Assembly: GCA_900547315.1 (NCBI GenBank)
Contig: URGI01000005.1
Span: 1 to 44,627 of the forward strand
Direction of reading: 5' to 3'
DNA from: an uncultured Eubacteriales bacterium
Lineage (GTDB): Bacteria > Bacillota > Clostridia > Oscillospirales > Oscillospiraceae
DNA length: 44,627 bases
Under the pieces are notes generated by a model. It was not told where the DNA came from and made no database searches. It was given only the letters and a program-made list of their open reading frames with translations. A program made the position numbers and the translations under genes. Below, piece after piece: positions 22,471-30,923 of the stretch (position 1 is the stretch's first letter; each line of letters starts with the position of its first letter).

Positions 22471-23700
22471 ATGGATAAAAACATCCTCAGAGAATACGCA
22501 AAGCTTATCGCCGTTTCCGGCGTGAACGTGCAGCCCAGACAGGAGGTCGTCGTCCGCGCGGAGCCGGAATCCCTTGATTTCCTTGAAACGCTGGTCGAGG
22601 AGCTTTACCTCGCGGGCGCGGGCAGAGTGCGCGTCGAATGGCGCTACGTCCCGCTGACCTGCCTTGACATAAAGTATCAGGATGCGGAGACGCTGGGCAG
22701 CGTCCCCAAATGGGAGGAAGAGAAGCTGCGCCATAACAGCGATACTCTCCCCGCCATGATATATCTGCACTCCGATGACCCGGACGGCATGAACGGTATA
22801 GATCAGGAGAAGTGGGCGCTTGCCCAGCAGGCGAGATATAAGATATCCAAGCCCTACCGCGACGCGATGGAGAACAAGTACCAGTGGTGCGTCGTATCCG
22901 TGCCCGGCGTAAAGTGGGCGCGCAAGGTGTTCCCCGGCCTCAGCAACGACGAGGCTGTCGAGAAGCTGTGGCAGGCGATACTCGAGTGCTCCCGCGCGAC
23001 CGACAAGCCGATCGAGACCTGGAACGCGCATGATGAAAATCTGCTGCGCCGCTGCAATTGGCTAAACAGCCTTGACCTGCGCCGGCTGAATTACAGGAGT
23101 GAATCCACCGGCACCGATTTCACCGTCGGCCTGCTGCCCGAATGCCAGTTCATGGGAGGCGCGGACAAGCTGCCGGGGACTGACGTCTGGTTCAACGCCA
23201 ACATCCCGACCGAGGAAGTGTTCACCACACCCCGCGCGGGCGACGCGGAGGGCATCGTCTACGCCACCAAGCCCCTGAGCTACCGCGGCGTGCTTATCGA
23301 GAACTTCTCCGTTCGGTTTGAAAACGGCCGCGCCGTCGAGGTGCACGCCGAGAAGAACGAAGAAGCGCTCAAGCTCATGATCGCCATGGACGAGGGCGCC
23401 TGCAAGCTCGGCGAGTGCGCGCTGGTGCCGTACGACAGCCCGATAAACCGCAGCGGCATCCTGTTCTACAACACCCTGTTCGACGAAAACGCGAGCTGCC
23501 ATCTCGCGCTCGGCATGGGCTATTCAAGCTGCCTCAAGGACTTTGAGAAGTACACGCCCGACGAGGCGCGCGAGCTTGGCGTGAACGATTCGATGATCCA
23601 TGAGGACTTCATGATCGGCAGCCCCGATCTCCGCATCACGGGCATAACCGCGGACGGCCGCGAGGTGCCGATATTCATAAACGGTGACTGGGCGGAGTAA
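22471..23700 (+). CDS. M29-family aminopeptidase
   Basis: A cobalt- or zinc-dependent aminopeptidase of the AmpS/PepS/AmpT family, 409 aa, the usual length, cytosolic. Metal-site signatures are present: NIPTEEVFTTP (about 236-246), the LGECALVPYDSPI segment, NTLFDENASCHLALGMGY and NDSMIHEDFMIGS with the final GREVPIFINGDWAE. It removes N-terminal residues from peptides, fitting an amino-acid-using anaerobe. TACGGAGGA precedes the ATG. The next gene begins 54 nt later without a visible terminator, so it may share a transcript with the membrane and LRR proteins. Confidence 0.94.
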   Translation: MDKNILREYAKLIAVSGVNVQPRQEVVVRAEPESLDFLETLVEELYLAGAGRVRVEWRYVPLTCLDIKYQDAETLGSVPKWEEEKLRHNSDTLPAMIYLHSDDPDGMNGIDQEKWALAQQARYKISKPYRDAMENKYQWCVVSVPGVKWARKVFPGLSNDEAVEKLWQAILECSRATDKPIETWNAHDENLLRRCNWLNSLDLRRLNYRSESTGTDFTVGLLPECQFMGGADKLPGTDVWFNANIPTEEVFTTPRAGDAEGIVYATKPLSYRGVLIENFSVRFENGRAVEVHAEKNEEALKLMIAMDEGACKLGECALVPYDSPINRSGILFYNTLFDENASCHLALGMGYSSCLKDFEKYTPDEARELGVNDSMIHEDFMIGSPDLRITGITADGREVPIFINGDWAE

Positions 23701-23754
23701 GCCGCGCAGACCTGAATAAACCCTTAAAATCTGACCGAAAGGCGGTTGAGAGCA

Positions 23755-24450
23755 ATGGAAAACAATCAGAAGACCGAAAAAATCAGCTTTTACACGGAGC
23801 GCAAAAGCGCACTTGTGCAGGCGTCGGTCATATTCATGCTGCTCTCTGCCATATTCCGGCTCGTCGGCTGCTGGGGACGCTGGAACGACGCGTTCTTCGC
23901 CGCGACGCAGATCGCGCTTCCGCTGGCCTGCAACCTGCTGTTCATCCTGCTGGTGCTGACGCTTGGCCGCCGCGCCCTGTGGACGACAGTGCTGCCGGTG
24001 CTGCTCGGCGTCGTGTTCTTCATTATAAAGTCGTTCAGCTTTGACAGCGTACTGCACACGATACTGTGCATCCTGCTGTACCTGCTAGTGGCGGTGCTTT
24101 ATACGGGTACGGTGTTCGGCCGCATCCGGACGAAGTGGTTGCTTGTGCCGCTGTTCGGCCTGCCGCTGCTGTACCACATTTTTGTGGAAGACCTCAACGC
24201 CATGCGCAGCGCGAACCCGCCGAGCTTTGATGCCGGCATGCAGGAAGTATCGGTGCTCTGCATCATGCTGTCGCTGCTGCTCCTGAGCATCGCAATGAAG
24301 AAGAAAAAACCTGAATCGCTGCCTGATCTCCCGAAGATGAAGGCGCCGAAGGTCATCGTGCCCGGCAAGGGGGAACCTGCCGCTGACGATGGCGATACTG
24401 TGGTGGAGACCGCGAAGGAAACAGCACCTGAAAAATCGGGGGAGAAGTAA
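23755..24450 (+). CDS. Polytopic membrane protein of unknown function, 231 aa
   Basis: About six hydrophobic helices occupy residues 20-180 (for example ASVIFMLLSAIFRLVGCW and LACNLLFILLVLTL), followed by a charged cytoplasmic tail with lysine-proline stretches (KKKKPESLPDLPKMKAPK). No catalytic motif is seen and I do not recognise the family. The ATG at 23755 is preferred to an in-frame TTG at 23746 that touches the AAAGGCGG ribosome binding site. Its stop overlaps the start of the TPR/LRR gene (TAATG), so the two are translationally coupled and probably act together in the membrane. Confidence 0.8.
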   Translation: MENNQKTEKISFYTERKSALVQASVIFMLLSAIFRLVGCWGRWNDAFFAATQIALPLACNLLFILLVLTLGRRALWTTVLPVLLGVVFFIIKSFSFDSVLHTILCILLYLLVAVLYTGTVFGRIRTKWLLVPLFGLPLLYHIFVEDLNAMRSANPPSFDAGMQEVSVLCIMLSLLLLSIAMKKKKPESLPDLPKMKAPKVIVPGKGEPAADDGDTVVETAKETAPEKSGEK

Positions 24451-26366
24451 TGAGCGAAGAGAGAAACACCGGCCGCAGCCGCGCCGCCACGGGGCGGGAC
24501 AAGGCTGCAACCGGCAGAAATGCGGCCGCAACAGGCATCGGCGCGGCATTCACAGGCCGCAACAAAGCCTATACCGGCTCGCACGAGGCGGTTCCGGAGC
24601 CGAAGGCGAAGGCCAAAAAGTCGCCGAAGATAAAAGAAAAGATGCGGCCGAAGTCGAAGCGCGCGCTCTATATCTGCGGCACTGTTCTGGCCGCGATACT
24701 GATAATCGTGATGGCCGTCGTGCTGAAAAGCGCCGCGGCGGACAAGAGCTACTCCGTGTATTTCGACCGCGGCAGCGAGCTGTACGAGTCGCAGGACTAC
24801 GACGGCGCACTTGCGTATCTGCGCAAGGCCGCGTCTAAAGATAAGACCGTGGAATGTGTGCTGCTGATGAGCCGCTGCTATGAGCGCCTTGGCAATATTG
24901 ATAAAGCGCTGGAGCTGCTGCGCGGCATGGACACGCAAGACGCGCAGATATCCGCGCGCATAAACGAGCTTGAGGCGCTGCGCCGCGCGCAGCAGGAAGC
25001 GGAGCTTGTGGAGATAGCGGGCGAAAAGTATCAGCTTGACAGCAGCGGCCTCGTGGCCGACAATGCCGGACTGCGGGACGCCGACCTTGACAATGTCGTC
25101 CGCCTGCGCGCGCTGAGCAGCCTTTCCATCGCGGACAATTCCATAACCGACATCTCACCGCTCACCGCGCTCGGCGGCCTGACGACCCTGAACCTGAGCG
25201 GCAACCGCATAAGCGATATCTCGCCGCTGGCCGGACTTCTCGGCCTGCGCACCCTGTATCTGGACTCAAACCCAATAACCGACTTTACGCCGCTGTACGG
25301 GCTGGATAATCTCATCCTCCTGAGCATCAAGGGCATATCCATGACTCCCGAGCAGCTTGCGGAGCTGACGCAGGAGCTGCCGGGCTGCACCATTTACAGC
25401 GAGGGCGAGCCGGGGAGCGCGATGGATATAAGCATCGGCGGCGTGACTTTCAGCTCCGATATCACGGAGCTAGACCTGAGCGGAAAGGGTCTGAACGACA
25501 TTTCGGCGCTCTCCGCCTGCAAGAATCTTGTAAAGCTTAACATCTCCGACAACAACATCTCGGATCTCAGCCCCCTCATGGATCAGAAGAGCCTGCGGGA
25601 GCTGGATATAAGCGGCAACCTCATAAGCGACCTGCGGCCGCTCATGGCGTTGACCTCGCTCGAAGTGATACATGCGGGCAATAATCTGATAAGAAGCACC
25701 GTGCCTCTCGGCGGCCTGAGCGCGCTTAAGGAGCTGTGCCTCGACTCAAATAAGCTCACGGACGTTTCGGGCATAAAAAAGCTCACCAGCCTTGAAACGC
25801 TGTGCCTGCGTGACAGCGGCATGACCGATGAGAGCCTGACGGCGCTGGGCAGCATCCCGTCACTGCTTAGCCTGAATATCGAGAATAACCCCAACGTCAG
25901 CGGCGAGACCGTGGACGCGTTCAAGAGTCTCAACCCCGCTTGCGAGGTGACTCATTCGACGCTTGTGTATCTCGTTGAGCTTGGCGGAAGGCAGTTCCGC
26001 GAGGATATCACGGAGCTGGACGCCAGCAACCTCGACCTTGTCAGCATTTCCGCTATGGGCGAGTTTGACGCGCTGGAGCGCGTGAACCTCAGCGGGAACA
26101 GGATATCGAACATCTATATCTTCCAGTGGCTCAGCGGAATAAAGGAGATAAATCTGGAAGGAAATCAGGTCTCTGACGTATCGCCGCTGCTGAGCATGGA
26201 AAGCCTTGAGGTGCTCGACCTCACCGATAACTGTGTAAGCAGCACGAGCGCGCTCTGCCAGATGACGTGGCTCAAGGAGCTGCACATCGCCGGAAACGAC
26301 CTGACCGCGGAACAGATCGACGAACTGCGCCAGTCGCTCCCGAATACGACGATATACGCGGACTGA
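24450..26366 (+). CDS. Membrane-anchored TPR and leucine-rich-repeat protein with a heptad-repeat tail
   Basis: A 638-aa protein of unknown function. Residues 7-48 are six 7-residue repeats of the form TGRxxAA. A basic linker, one membrane helix (about 72-93), a TPR-like pair (about 101-165) and three blocks of internalin-type leucine-rich repeats (about 205-310, 335-470 and 515-638) follow. The repeats show LxLSxNxISDISPL spacing. The tail is predicted cytoplasmic and the LRR region outside. Blocks are separated by linkers ending in IYxE or THS. The start codon overlaps the stop of the preceding membrane protein. The lipoprotein at 30924 carries similar repeats. LRRs generally bind proteins; a surface-recognition or sensor role is possible. 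Confidence 0.88.
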   Translation: MSEERNTGRSRAATGRDKAATGRNAAATGIGAAFTGRNKAYTGSHEAVPEPKAKAKKSPKIKEKMRPKSKRALYICGTVLAAILIIVMAVVLKSAAADKSYSVYFDRGSELYESQDYDGALAYLRKAASKDKTVECVLLMSRCYERLGNIDKALELLRGMDTQDAQISARINELEALRRAQQEAELVEIAGEKYQLDSSGLVADNAGLRDADLDNVVRLRALSSLSIADNSITDISPLTALGGLTTLNLSGNRISDISPLAGLLGLRTLYLDSNPITDFTPLYGLDNLILLSIKGISMTPEQLAELTQELPGCTIYSEGEPGSAMDISIGGVTFSSDITELDLSGKGLNDISALSACKNLVKLNISDNNISDLSPLMDQKSLRELDISGNLISDLRPLMALTSLEVIHAGNNLIRSTVPLGGLSALKELCLDSNKLTDVSGIKKLTSLETLCLRDSGMTDESLTALGSIPSLLSLNIENNPNVSGETVDAFKSLNPACEVTHSTLVYLVELGGRQFREDITELDASNLDLVSISAMGEFDALERVNLSGNRISNIYIFQWLSGIKEINLEGNQVSDVSPLLSMESLEVLDLTDNCVSSTSALCQMTWLKELHIAGNDLTAEQIDELRQSLPNTTIYAD

Positions 26367-26411
26367 ACGTGGTAGATTAAATATAGAAAAGAAAAAATAC
26401 AGAAAAGAAAA

Positions 26412-26507
26412 AACGGACTGCCGTGCGGCGTTCCGCTTCCCGGCAATGACAGCTGATCTTAATATGAGTCATTCCGGGGAGGGCGGAGCGGAACACGTCA
26501 GTCCGTT
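26412..26507. terminator. Long imperfect hairpin between convergent genes
   Basis: Nested arms pair over nearly 100 nt: AACGGACTG/CAGTCCGTT (26412-26420 and 26499-26507), GTTCCGC/GCGGAAC (26430-26436 and 26488-26494) and AATGAC/GTCATT (26445-26450 and 26468-26473). It lies between the stops of the LRR gene and a leftward small gene and may terminate both, though it is far larger than the usual terminator. Confidence 0.55.
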
Positions 26508-26511
26508 CGGT

Positions 26512-26910
26512 TTATTTAAGCTTTTCAAGCCGAGCAAGCGATTTCGAGAGGTCTATCGTCTCATCGCTTATCTTCACCGGCTCTGCGTCCGGCACGACGT
26601 AATCCTCTATCGGGATGCTGATAGTCATCATCCGCTCAAGCTCGTGCTTTATGTAGTGCAGCTGTGTGCAGTGCGGGGAGCGGTCGACAGAGGCGAAGCG
26701 GAGGCATGTGATCTGACCGGTGCTCAGCATGGCGCCGAGCTTCGTGACGGCCATATTGATGTGCGTCTGCTCAAGGCAGAGCGAGTATACCTCGTCGGCG
26801 TCGCGGCAGAGCGCGGCGAAGCCTTCAGGGTGCGTCGACGGCAGACATGCCCCGCAGACGAGCACCCGCCCGCGCACGTCGTAAATGTTCCGCGTCATAA
26901 GATCGTTCAT
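26512..26910 (-). CDS. Cysteine-rich conserved small protein, 132 aa
   Basis: I do not recognise the family with confidence. The N-terminal half has VLVCGACLPSTH, AALCRDADEVYSLCLEQ and later TCLRFASVDRSPHCTQLHYI, giving six cysteines and several histidines that could bind metal or an iron-sulfur cluster. Tight conserved-looking motifs such as SVDRSPHCTQLHY suggest a defined active or binding site rather than disorder. No signal peptide or membrane helix. AAAAGGAGG precedes the ATG. It is a single leftward gene between the LRR protein and the large surface protein. Confidence 0.75.
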   Translation of the reverse strand: MNDLMTRNIYDVRGRVLVCGACLPSTHPEGFAALCRDADEVYSLCLEQTHINMAVTKLGAMLSTGQITCLRFASVDRSPHCTQLHYIKHELERMMTISIPIEDYVVPDAEPVKISDETIDLSKSLARLEKLK

Positions 26911-27107
26911 TGTGATACCTCCTTTTCCTTGGCAATTACTATAGCACTATTTGCCGCGCCGAACAACAGTTAAAATCACGTCAAAACTGACAGAATTTAT
27001 ACACTTTGAGAGATTTGTATATATCATTGTTTTGCCAGTTTATTGTATAATAGTAAAAGAGTTTACATAAGAGGTTTTACATAGATTCCAACTAGGGGGA
27101 GTACAAC

Positions 27108-29816
27108 TTGAAAAAGAGAATTGCGGTACTGCTGACGCTCGTTATGATCTTCAGCGTGTTCTGTGCCGTTCCCGCAAGTGCCGACGGGGAGGATACCTTC
27201 CATTTCCACACCCGCACTGCGGAGTACAGCTTTAAGGTGGGGGATACCTTTACATACTCCTACTGGCTCAACCTGAACCCGTCCATCCTCGCCGAGCTTG
27301 GCGATTACACCGGGATAAAAGCGCTGTATCTCGAAAAGATGATAGGCAACATCATGTATGACACCGACTGCCTCACCGTCATCAAGACCGAGATGCCGCA
27401 GTTCAGCAGCCTGCACAGCCGTGTGTTCCAGAAGAACGACGTGCTTGACGGCAGCCTGATCGACGACGGCGTCCTCGACTTCACGAACGACGACCTCGGC
27501 TTCTACGCGCTCGGCAAGCTCACGGATGAGGAGAAGAATGCGTTCAGCGAGACCAATATCGCCGTCAGCATCACCTTCCGCGTGACTGCCGGCAACACCG
27601 AAAGCTCTTACATGCGCACCCGCCTGCGCAACCTCACCTGCACTACCGATACCGGCAAGGAAGTCGTCCTGGTTCATCGCGATCAGTCTACCTTCAGACC
27701 CTACGTCTCCTACGAGACCATCAACGACGAGCAGCCCAGCGTTGTGCTCAAGTCGCTGGTTGACGACTGCGGCATGGACGTGCGCTACATGGATGTCCTC
27801 GGCAACACCATCGACGGCAAGGGCATCCGTCCCGACGGCGAGGCGGTGGTAGTGATGTACGGCTTCACGACCGACGGCCGCTATGTCAAGCTCACCGAGA
27901 AGTACACCGGTCAGAAGGTCGTCTGGTTCTTTGACGTGCCGTACGGCCAGTATTACGTCGAGTGCTACTTCACCGACTCTGAGGGCAACTACTACGCAAC
28001 CCCGGATCCGGAGAAGGCCGAGCATGTCAACGTCCCCGCAACGGGCGAGGTTCAGGCGCTGTGGCTCGTCAAGGCTGATCCGGACGAGGTCATGCGCGTG
28101 AACATAAGCATCAACTGGGTCGGCGACAAGGGCTACATCCCCGCGCGCCCCGATTACCTCCTTGCGGAGCTTTATTCCGGCAGCACCACCTATGTCAGCC
28201 GCTCCATAGCCCGCACTGAAACTCAGGAGAGCATCAACTACGTCAAGATAAACGACGAGGAAGGCAATAAGATAGATTATTCCCTCCGCGTCTCCCCGGT
28301 CTCCACCGATTCCAAGACCGTGCCCTACACCTTTGCGGTCGAGAAAACCGGCGAGGACTATATCGTCACCGCGACCTACGTCGGCCTTGAGTCTGATCTG
28401 GGCGAGGTCTCCGGCGACGGACATTACTGGAAGACCACAAGCGAGACCGAAGGCACCTGCACGGAACCGGGCAGCAAGAGCCAGGTGTGCGAGGACTGCC
28501 ACAGCGTCAGAAAGGTCGAGACTCCCGCGCTAGGCCATGATCCGGTCATCGAGCCGGGACGCTCCGCGACCTGCACCATGCCCGGCCTGAGCGACGGCTA
28601 CCACTGCGGCCGCTGCGGCGAGATCCTCGCAACGCAGGAGCCGGTGCCCGCGCTCGGCCATCTTGAGGTCATCGACCCCGCCGTCGAGCCGACGGAGGAG
28701 AGCCGCGGCCTTACCGAGGGCAGCCACTGCGGCCGCTGCGGCATCATTCTCAAGGTGCAGCAGGTCGTGCCCGCCATCGGCGAGGAGATACCGGAGCATG
28801 AGCATATATGGGATGCCGGCTGCGTGACTCTCGAAGCGACCTGCGTGAACGAGGGCCAGATCACCTATTCCTGCGCCGTCTGCGGCACGCTGCGCGTTGA
28901 GGCGCTCCCGATGACCGACCACGTCGTCGAGACCCGCGGATACCGTGAGCCGGGCTGCACCTACGGCGGCTACAGCGGCGATCAGGTCTGCGTCTACTGC
29001 GGTACGCTGATAGCCAAGGGCACCGAGACCGAACCCGCCGGCCACAGCTGGGGCGAGGGTCTGGTGATCCATCAGGCAAGCTGCGTCAGCGAAGGCCAGC
29101 TCATACATACCTGCACCAAGTGCGGCAAGATCCAGATGGAGACCATCCCCATGACGGATCACACGCTTGAGCTGAGAAATCAGAAGGCCGCGACCTGCAC
29201 CGAGGACGGCTACACCGGCGACGAGGTCTGCACCGTCTGCGGCGTCACCGTCAGGACCGGCACCGTCGAAAAGGCGAAGGATCACAGCTGGGGTGTCGGC
29301 AAGGTCACGAAGGGCGCTACATGCCAGACCGAGGGCGAGATGAGCTACACCTGCTCCGTCTGCGGCGAGACCAAGACCATCCCCGTTGACAAGACCGACC
29401 ACAAGATCGAGCTTCAGAACGAGAAGGAAGCCAGCTGCACCGTCCGCGGCTACACCGGCGACAAGGTCTGCACCGTCTGCGGCGAAGTCGTCGAGAAGGG
29501 CGAATATATCGACCCGTCCCACTCCTGGAACGGCGGCACCGTTACCCGCGCGCCCACCAGCCTTGCCGACGGCGTCATGACCTACACCTGCACCAAGTGC
29601 GGCGCGACCAAGACCGAGAGCATCCCGCACGGCAGCTCCGGCATCGGCGGCACTGTCACCGGCGGCACTGTCACCGGCGGCGGTTCCGGCCTGACCAATC
29701 CAAGCGCCAAGCCCAGGACTGGCGACGAAGCGAACGCGCTCCTGCTCGCGGTAGTCATGCTCTCGTCCATGACGGCCGTAGTCGTCACTGCGAGAAAGCT
29801 CAGAAAAGAAAAGTAA
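27108..29816 (+). CDS. Large surface protein with ten zinc-ribbon-like repeats and a sortase-type anchor
   Basis: A 902-aa exported protein. A signal peptide (1-25, ending PASA) is followed by a cohesin-like beta domain (about 30-190) and two Cna-B-like beta domains (about 215-435). Ten repeats of about 35-40 residues (about 445-840) each carry a CxxCG pair (for example HCGRCG, VCTVCG, TCTKCG), usually preceded by a single Cys in ATCTxxG. A glycine-rich linker leads to KPRTGDE (868-874), a hydrophobic helix and a basic tail, a variant LPxTG sorting signal. The start codon is TTG at 27108 with GGGGGAG 7 nt upstream. Codon use resembles highly expressed genes. No sortase is in the window. Ligand unknown. 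Confidence 0.88.
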   Translation: MKKRIAVLLTLVMIFSVFCAVPASADGEDTFHFHTRTAEYSFKVGDTFTYSYWLNLNPSILAELGDYTGIKALYLEKMIGNIMYDTDCLTVIKTEMPQFSSLHSRVFQKNDVLDGSLIDDGVLDFTNDDLGFYALGKLTDEEKNAFSETNIAVSITFRVTAGNTESSYMRTRLRNLTCTTDTGKEVVLVHRDQSTFRPYVSYETINDEQPSVVLKSLVDDCGMDVRYMDVLGNTIDGKGIRPDGEAVVVMYGFTTDGRYVKLTEKYTGQKVVWFFDVPYGQYYVECYFTDSEGNYYATPDPEKAEHVNVPATGEVQALWLVKADPDEVMRVNISINWVGDKGYIPARPDYLLAELYSGSTTYVSRSIARTETQESINYVKINDEEGNKIDYSLRVSPVSTDSKTVPYTFAVEKTGEDYIVTATYVGLESDLGEVSGDGHYWKTTSETEGTCTEPGSKSQVCEDCHSVRKVETPALGHDPVIEPGRSATCTMPGLSDGYHCGRCGEILATQEPVPALGHLEVIDPAVEPTEESRGLTEGSHCGRCGIILKVQQVVPAIGEEIPEHEHIWDAGCVTLEATCVNEGQITYSCAVCGTLRVEALPMTDHVVETRGYREPGCTYGGYSGDQVCVYCGTLIAKGTETEPAGHSWGEGLVIHQASCVSEGQLIHTCTKCGKIQMETIPMTDHTLELRNQKAATCTEDGYTGDEVCTVCGVTVRTGTVEKAKDHSWGVGKVTKGATCQTEGEMSYTCSVCGETKTIPVDKTDHKIELQNEKEASCTVRGYTGDKVCTVCGEVVEKGEYIDPSHSWNGGTVTRAPTSLADGVMTYTCTKCGATKTESIPHGSSGIGGTVTGGTVTGGGSGLTNPSAKPRTGDEANALLLAVVMLSSMTAVVVTARKLRKEK

Positions 29817-29841
29817 ATCCCCCGCTGCACGGCGGCATAAT

Positions 29842-29878
29842 AAGACAAGCCCTCCGGTCTGGCCGGAGGGCTTGTCTT
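29842..29878. terminator. Terminator after the surface-protein gene
   Basis: AAGACAAGCCCTCCGG and CCGGAGGGCTTGTCTT form a 16-bp perfect stem with a 5-nt loop. It can serve both the rightward surface protein and the leftward gene ending at 29890. Confidence 0.9.
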
Positions 29879-29889
29879 AGCTTGTTGTC

Positions 29890-30468
29890 TTATTCAGCTG
29901 CGCCTTGCAGCTCCCGCCTCAGCCTGGAGCTGCGCATAAAGCAGAACATCGTGAACCATATGGTGCCGATAATGTCGAGCGGCAGGCAGAGGACGACCAT
30001 TTTATCAAGCGACGTCGAGGCGTACACCGTGTCGCCGTTCGCGTTGACAATGCTGTAAAACCCGGGCTTGAAGCGCATCGTGTAGGTCTGCCCGTCGGGA
30101 GCAGTATATTCGCGCAGGCTCTTCAGCTCCTTGTAGGCCGCGCCGCCGTCCTCGCGGCTGTCGATGACCGTGCCGTCCAGCGCAAGCTCCGACACAGCCG
30201 TGTCGGTTGCCACAACTATATGACCGTCGCGTATCGTGAACGCGTAGGCGGACTTGGTGTCGAGCGGTATGCTGCCGCTGCGCTCCCCGCCGGTGTATAC
30301 GTCTATCCGCTGCCGCAGGCCGATGTAATAATTCCCGTCGGCATCCACGGCGAAGCCTCTGCAGTTCACCGTCGCATTGCCGGAGATCAGCGCCCAGCAG
30401 CACGCCAGCAATACGAACAGCGAGGCGGCAAGGGTCATACATAAGGCTCGCTTTGTCTCTTTATCCAT
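29890..30468 (-). CDS. Membrane protein with an extracytoplasmic beta domain, 192 aa
   Basis: Two membrane helices, near residues 9-30 and 158-178, flank about 125 residues predicted outside the cell. The outside part has repeated short strands (GFAVDADGNYYIGL, AYAFTIRDGHIVVAT, VSELALDGTVI) reminiscent of propeller blades. The family is unknown. GGAGG lies before the ATG. It is followed by the terminator at 29842-29878, and preceded, 74 bp away, by the leftward 71-aa gene, which has its own terminator. Confidence 0.75.
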   Translation of the reverse strand: MDKETKRALCMTLAASLFVLLACCWALISGNATVNCRGFAVDADGNYYIGLRQRIDVYTGGERSGSIPLDTKSAYAFTIRDGHIVVATDTAVSELALDGTVIDSREDGGAAYKELKSLREYTAPDGQTYTMRFKPGFYSIVNANGDTVYASTSLDKMVVLCLPLDIIGTIWFTMFCFMRSSRLRRELQGAAE

Positions 30469-30505
30469 GCTTCCACCTCCGAGGGGATATACCCTCGATC
30501 TGAAA

Positions 30506-30533
30506 ATCCCTGCCGGAATGCGGCAGGGATCTG
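30506..30533 (-). terminator. Terminator after the 71-aa gene
   Basis: ATCCCTGCCG and CGGCAGGGAT form a 10-bp stem with a 5-nt loop; on the minus strand TTTTC follows. Confidence 0.8.
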
Positions 30534-30542
30534 ATGTTTATC

Positions 30543-30758
30543 TTACCTGAGCAGAGCGTTAATCTTTGCTTCGATCTCCTTGGCAGTGGCTTCGGGGACG
30601 ATGCCGCCCTTGACAACCTTATCGAATATTTCGCCGCAGCTCTTCTTGTTGAACAGCTTGATAGGGTACTTGAGAAGCTGCGGTGCAAGCTCCTTGACGA
30701 CGGCGGCGGTCGCCTCGTTGTCGAACAGTTCCTTAACGGTCAGGCTTCTGAAATCCAT
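30543..30758 (-). CDS. Hypothetical protein, 71 aa
   Basis: A small, soluble, helical, lysine-rich protein beginning MDFRSLTVKELFDNEATAAV. No recognised family. It has AAGGAG before the ATG, a promoter at 30838-30810 and a terminator at 30506-30533, so it is a real single gene. The pattern of a short LTVxELFDN start followed by two helices could be a domain of a larger family standing alone, but nothing in the neighbourhood suggests a function. Confidence 0.75.
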   Translation of the reverse strand: MDFRSLTVKELFDNEATAAVVKELAPQLLKYPIKLFNKKSCGEIFDKVVKGGIVPEATAKEIEAKINALLR

Positions 30759-30809
30759 GGTTCTTCTCCTTCACAAAATAATTTTCGATTGGCCTACGCC
30801 ATTGCTAAA

Positions 30810-30838
30810 ATTGTATCATACGGAAGTCGATAAGTCAA
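30810..30838 (-). promoter_or_regulatory. Promoter of the 71-aa gene
   Basis: On the minus strand TTGACT (30838-30833), a 17-bp spacer and TACAAT (30815-30810). Confidence 0.7.
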
Positions 30839-30847
30839 GCGCGGTGC

Positions 30848-30876
30848 TTGTAAAGCGGGAGGAACTGTGGTAAAAT
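30848..30876 (+). promoter_or_regulatory. Promoter of the LRR lipoprotein gene
   Basis: TTGTAA (30848-30853), a 17-bp spacer and TAAAAT (30871-30876), divergent from and only 10 bp away from the promoter of the 71-aa gene. Confidence 0.6.
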
Positions 30877-30923
30877 CAATGCCGCTGTAAATCTTGTACT
30901 GTAAATTTTATACTTAGAGGAAA

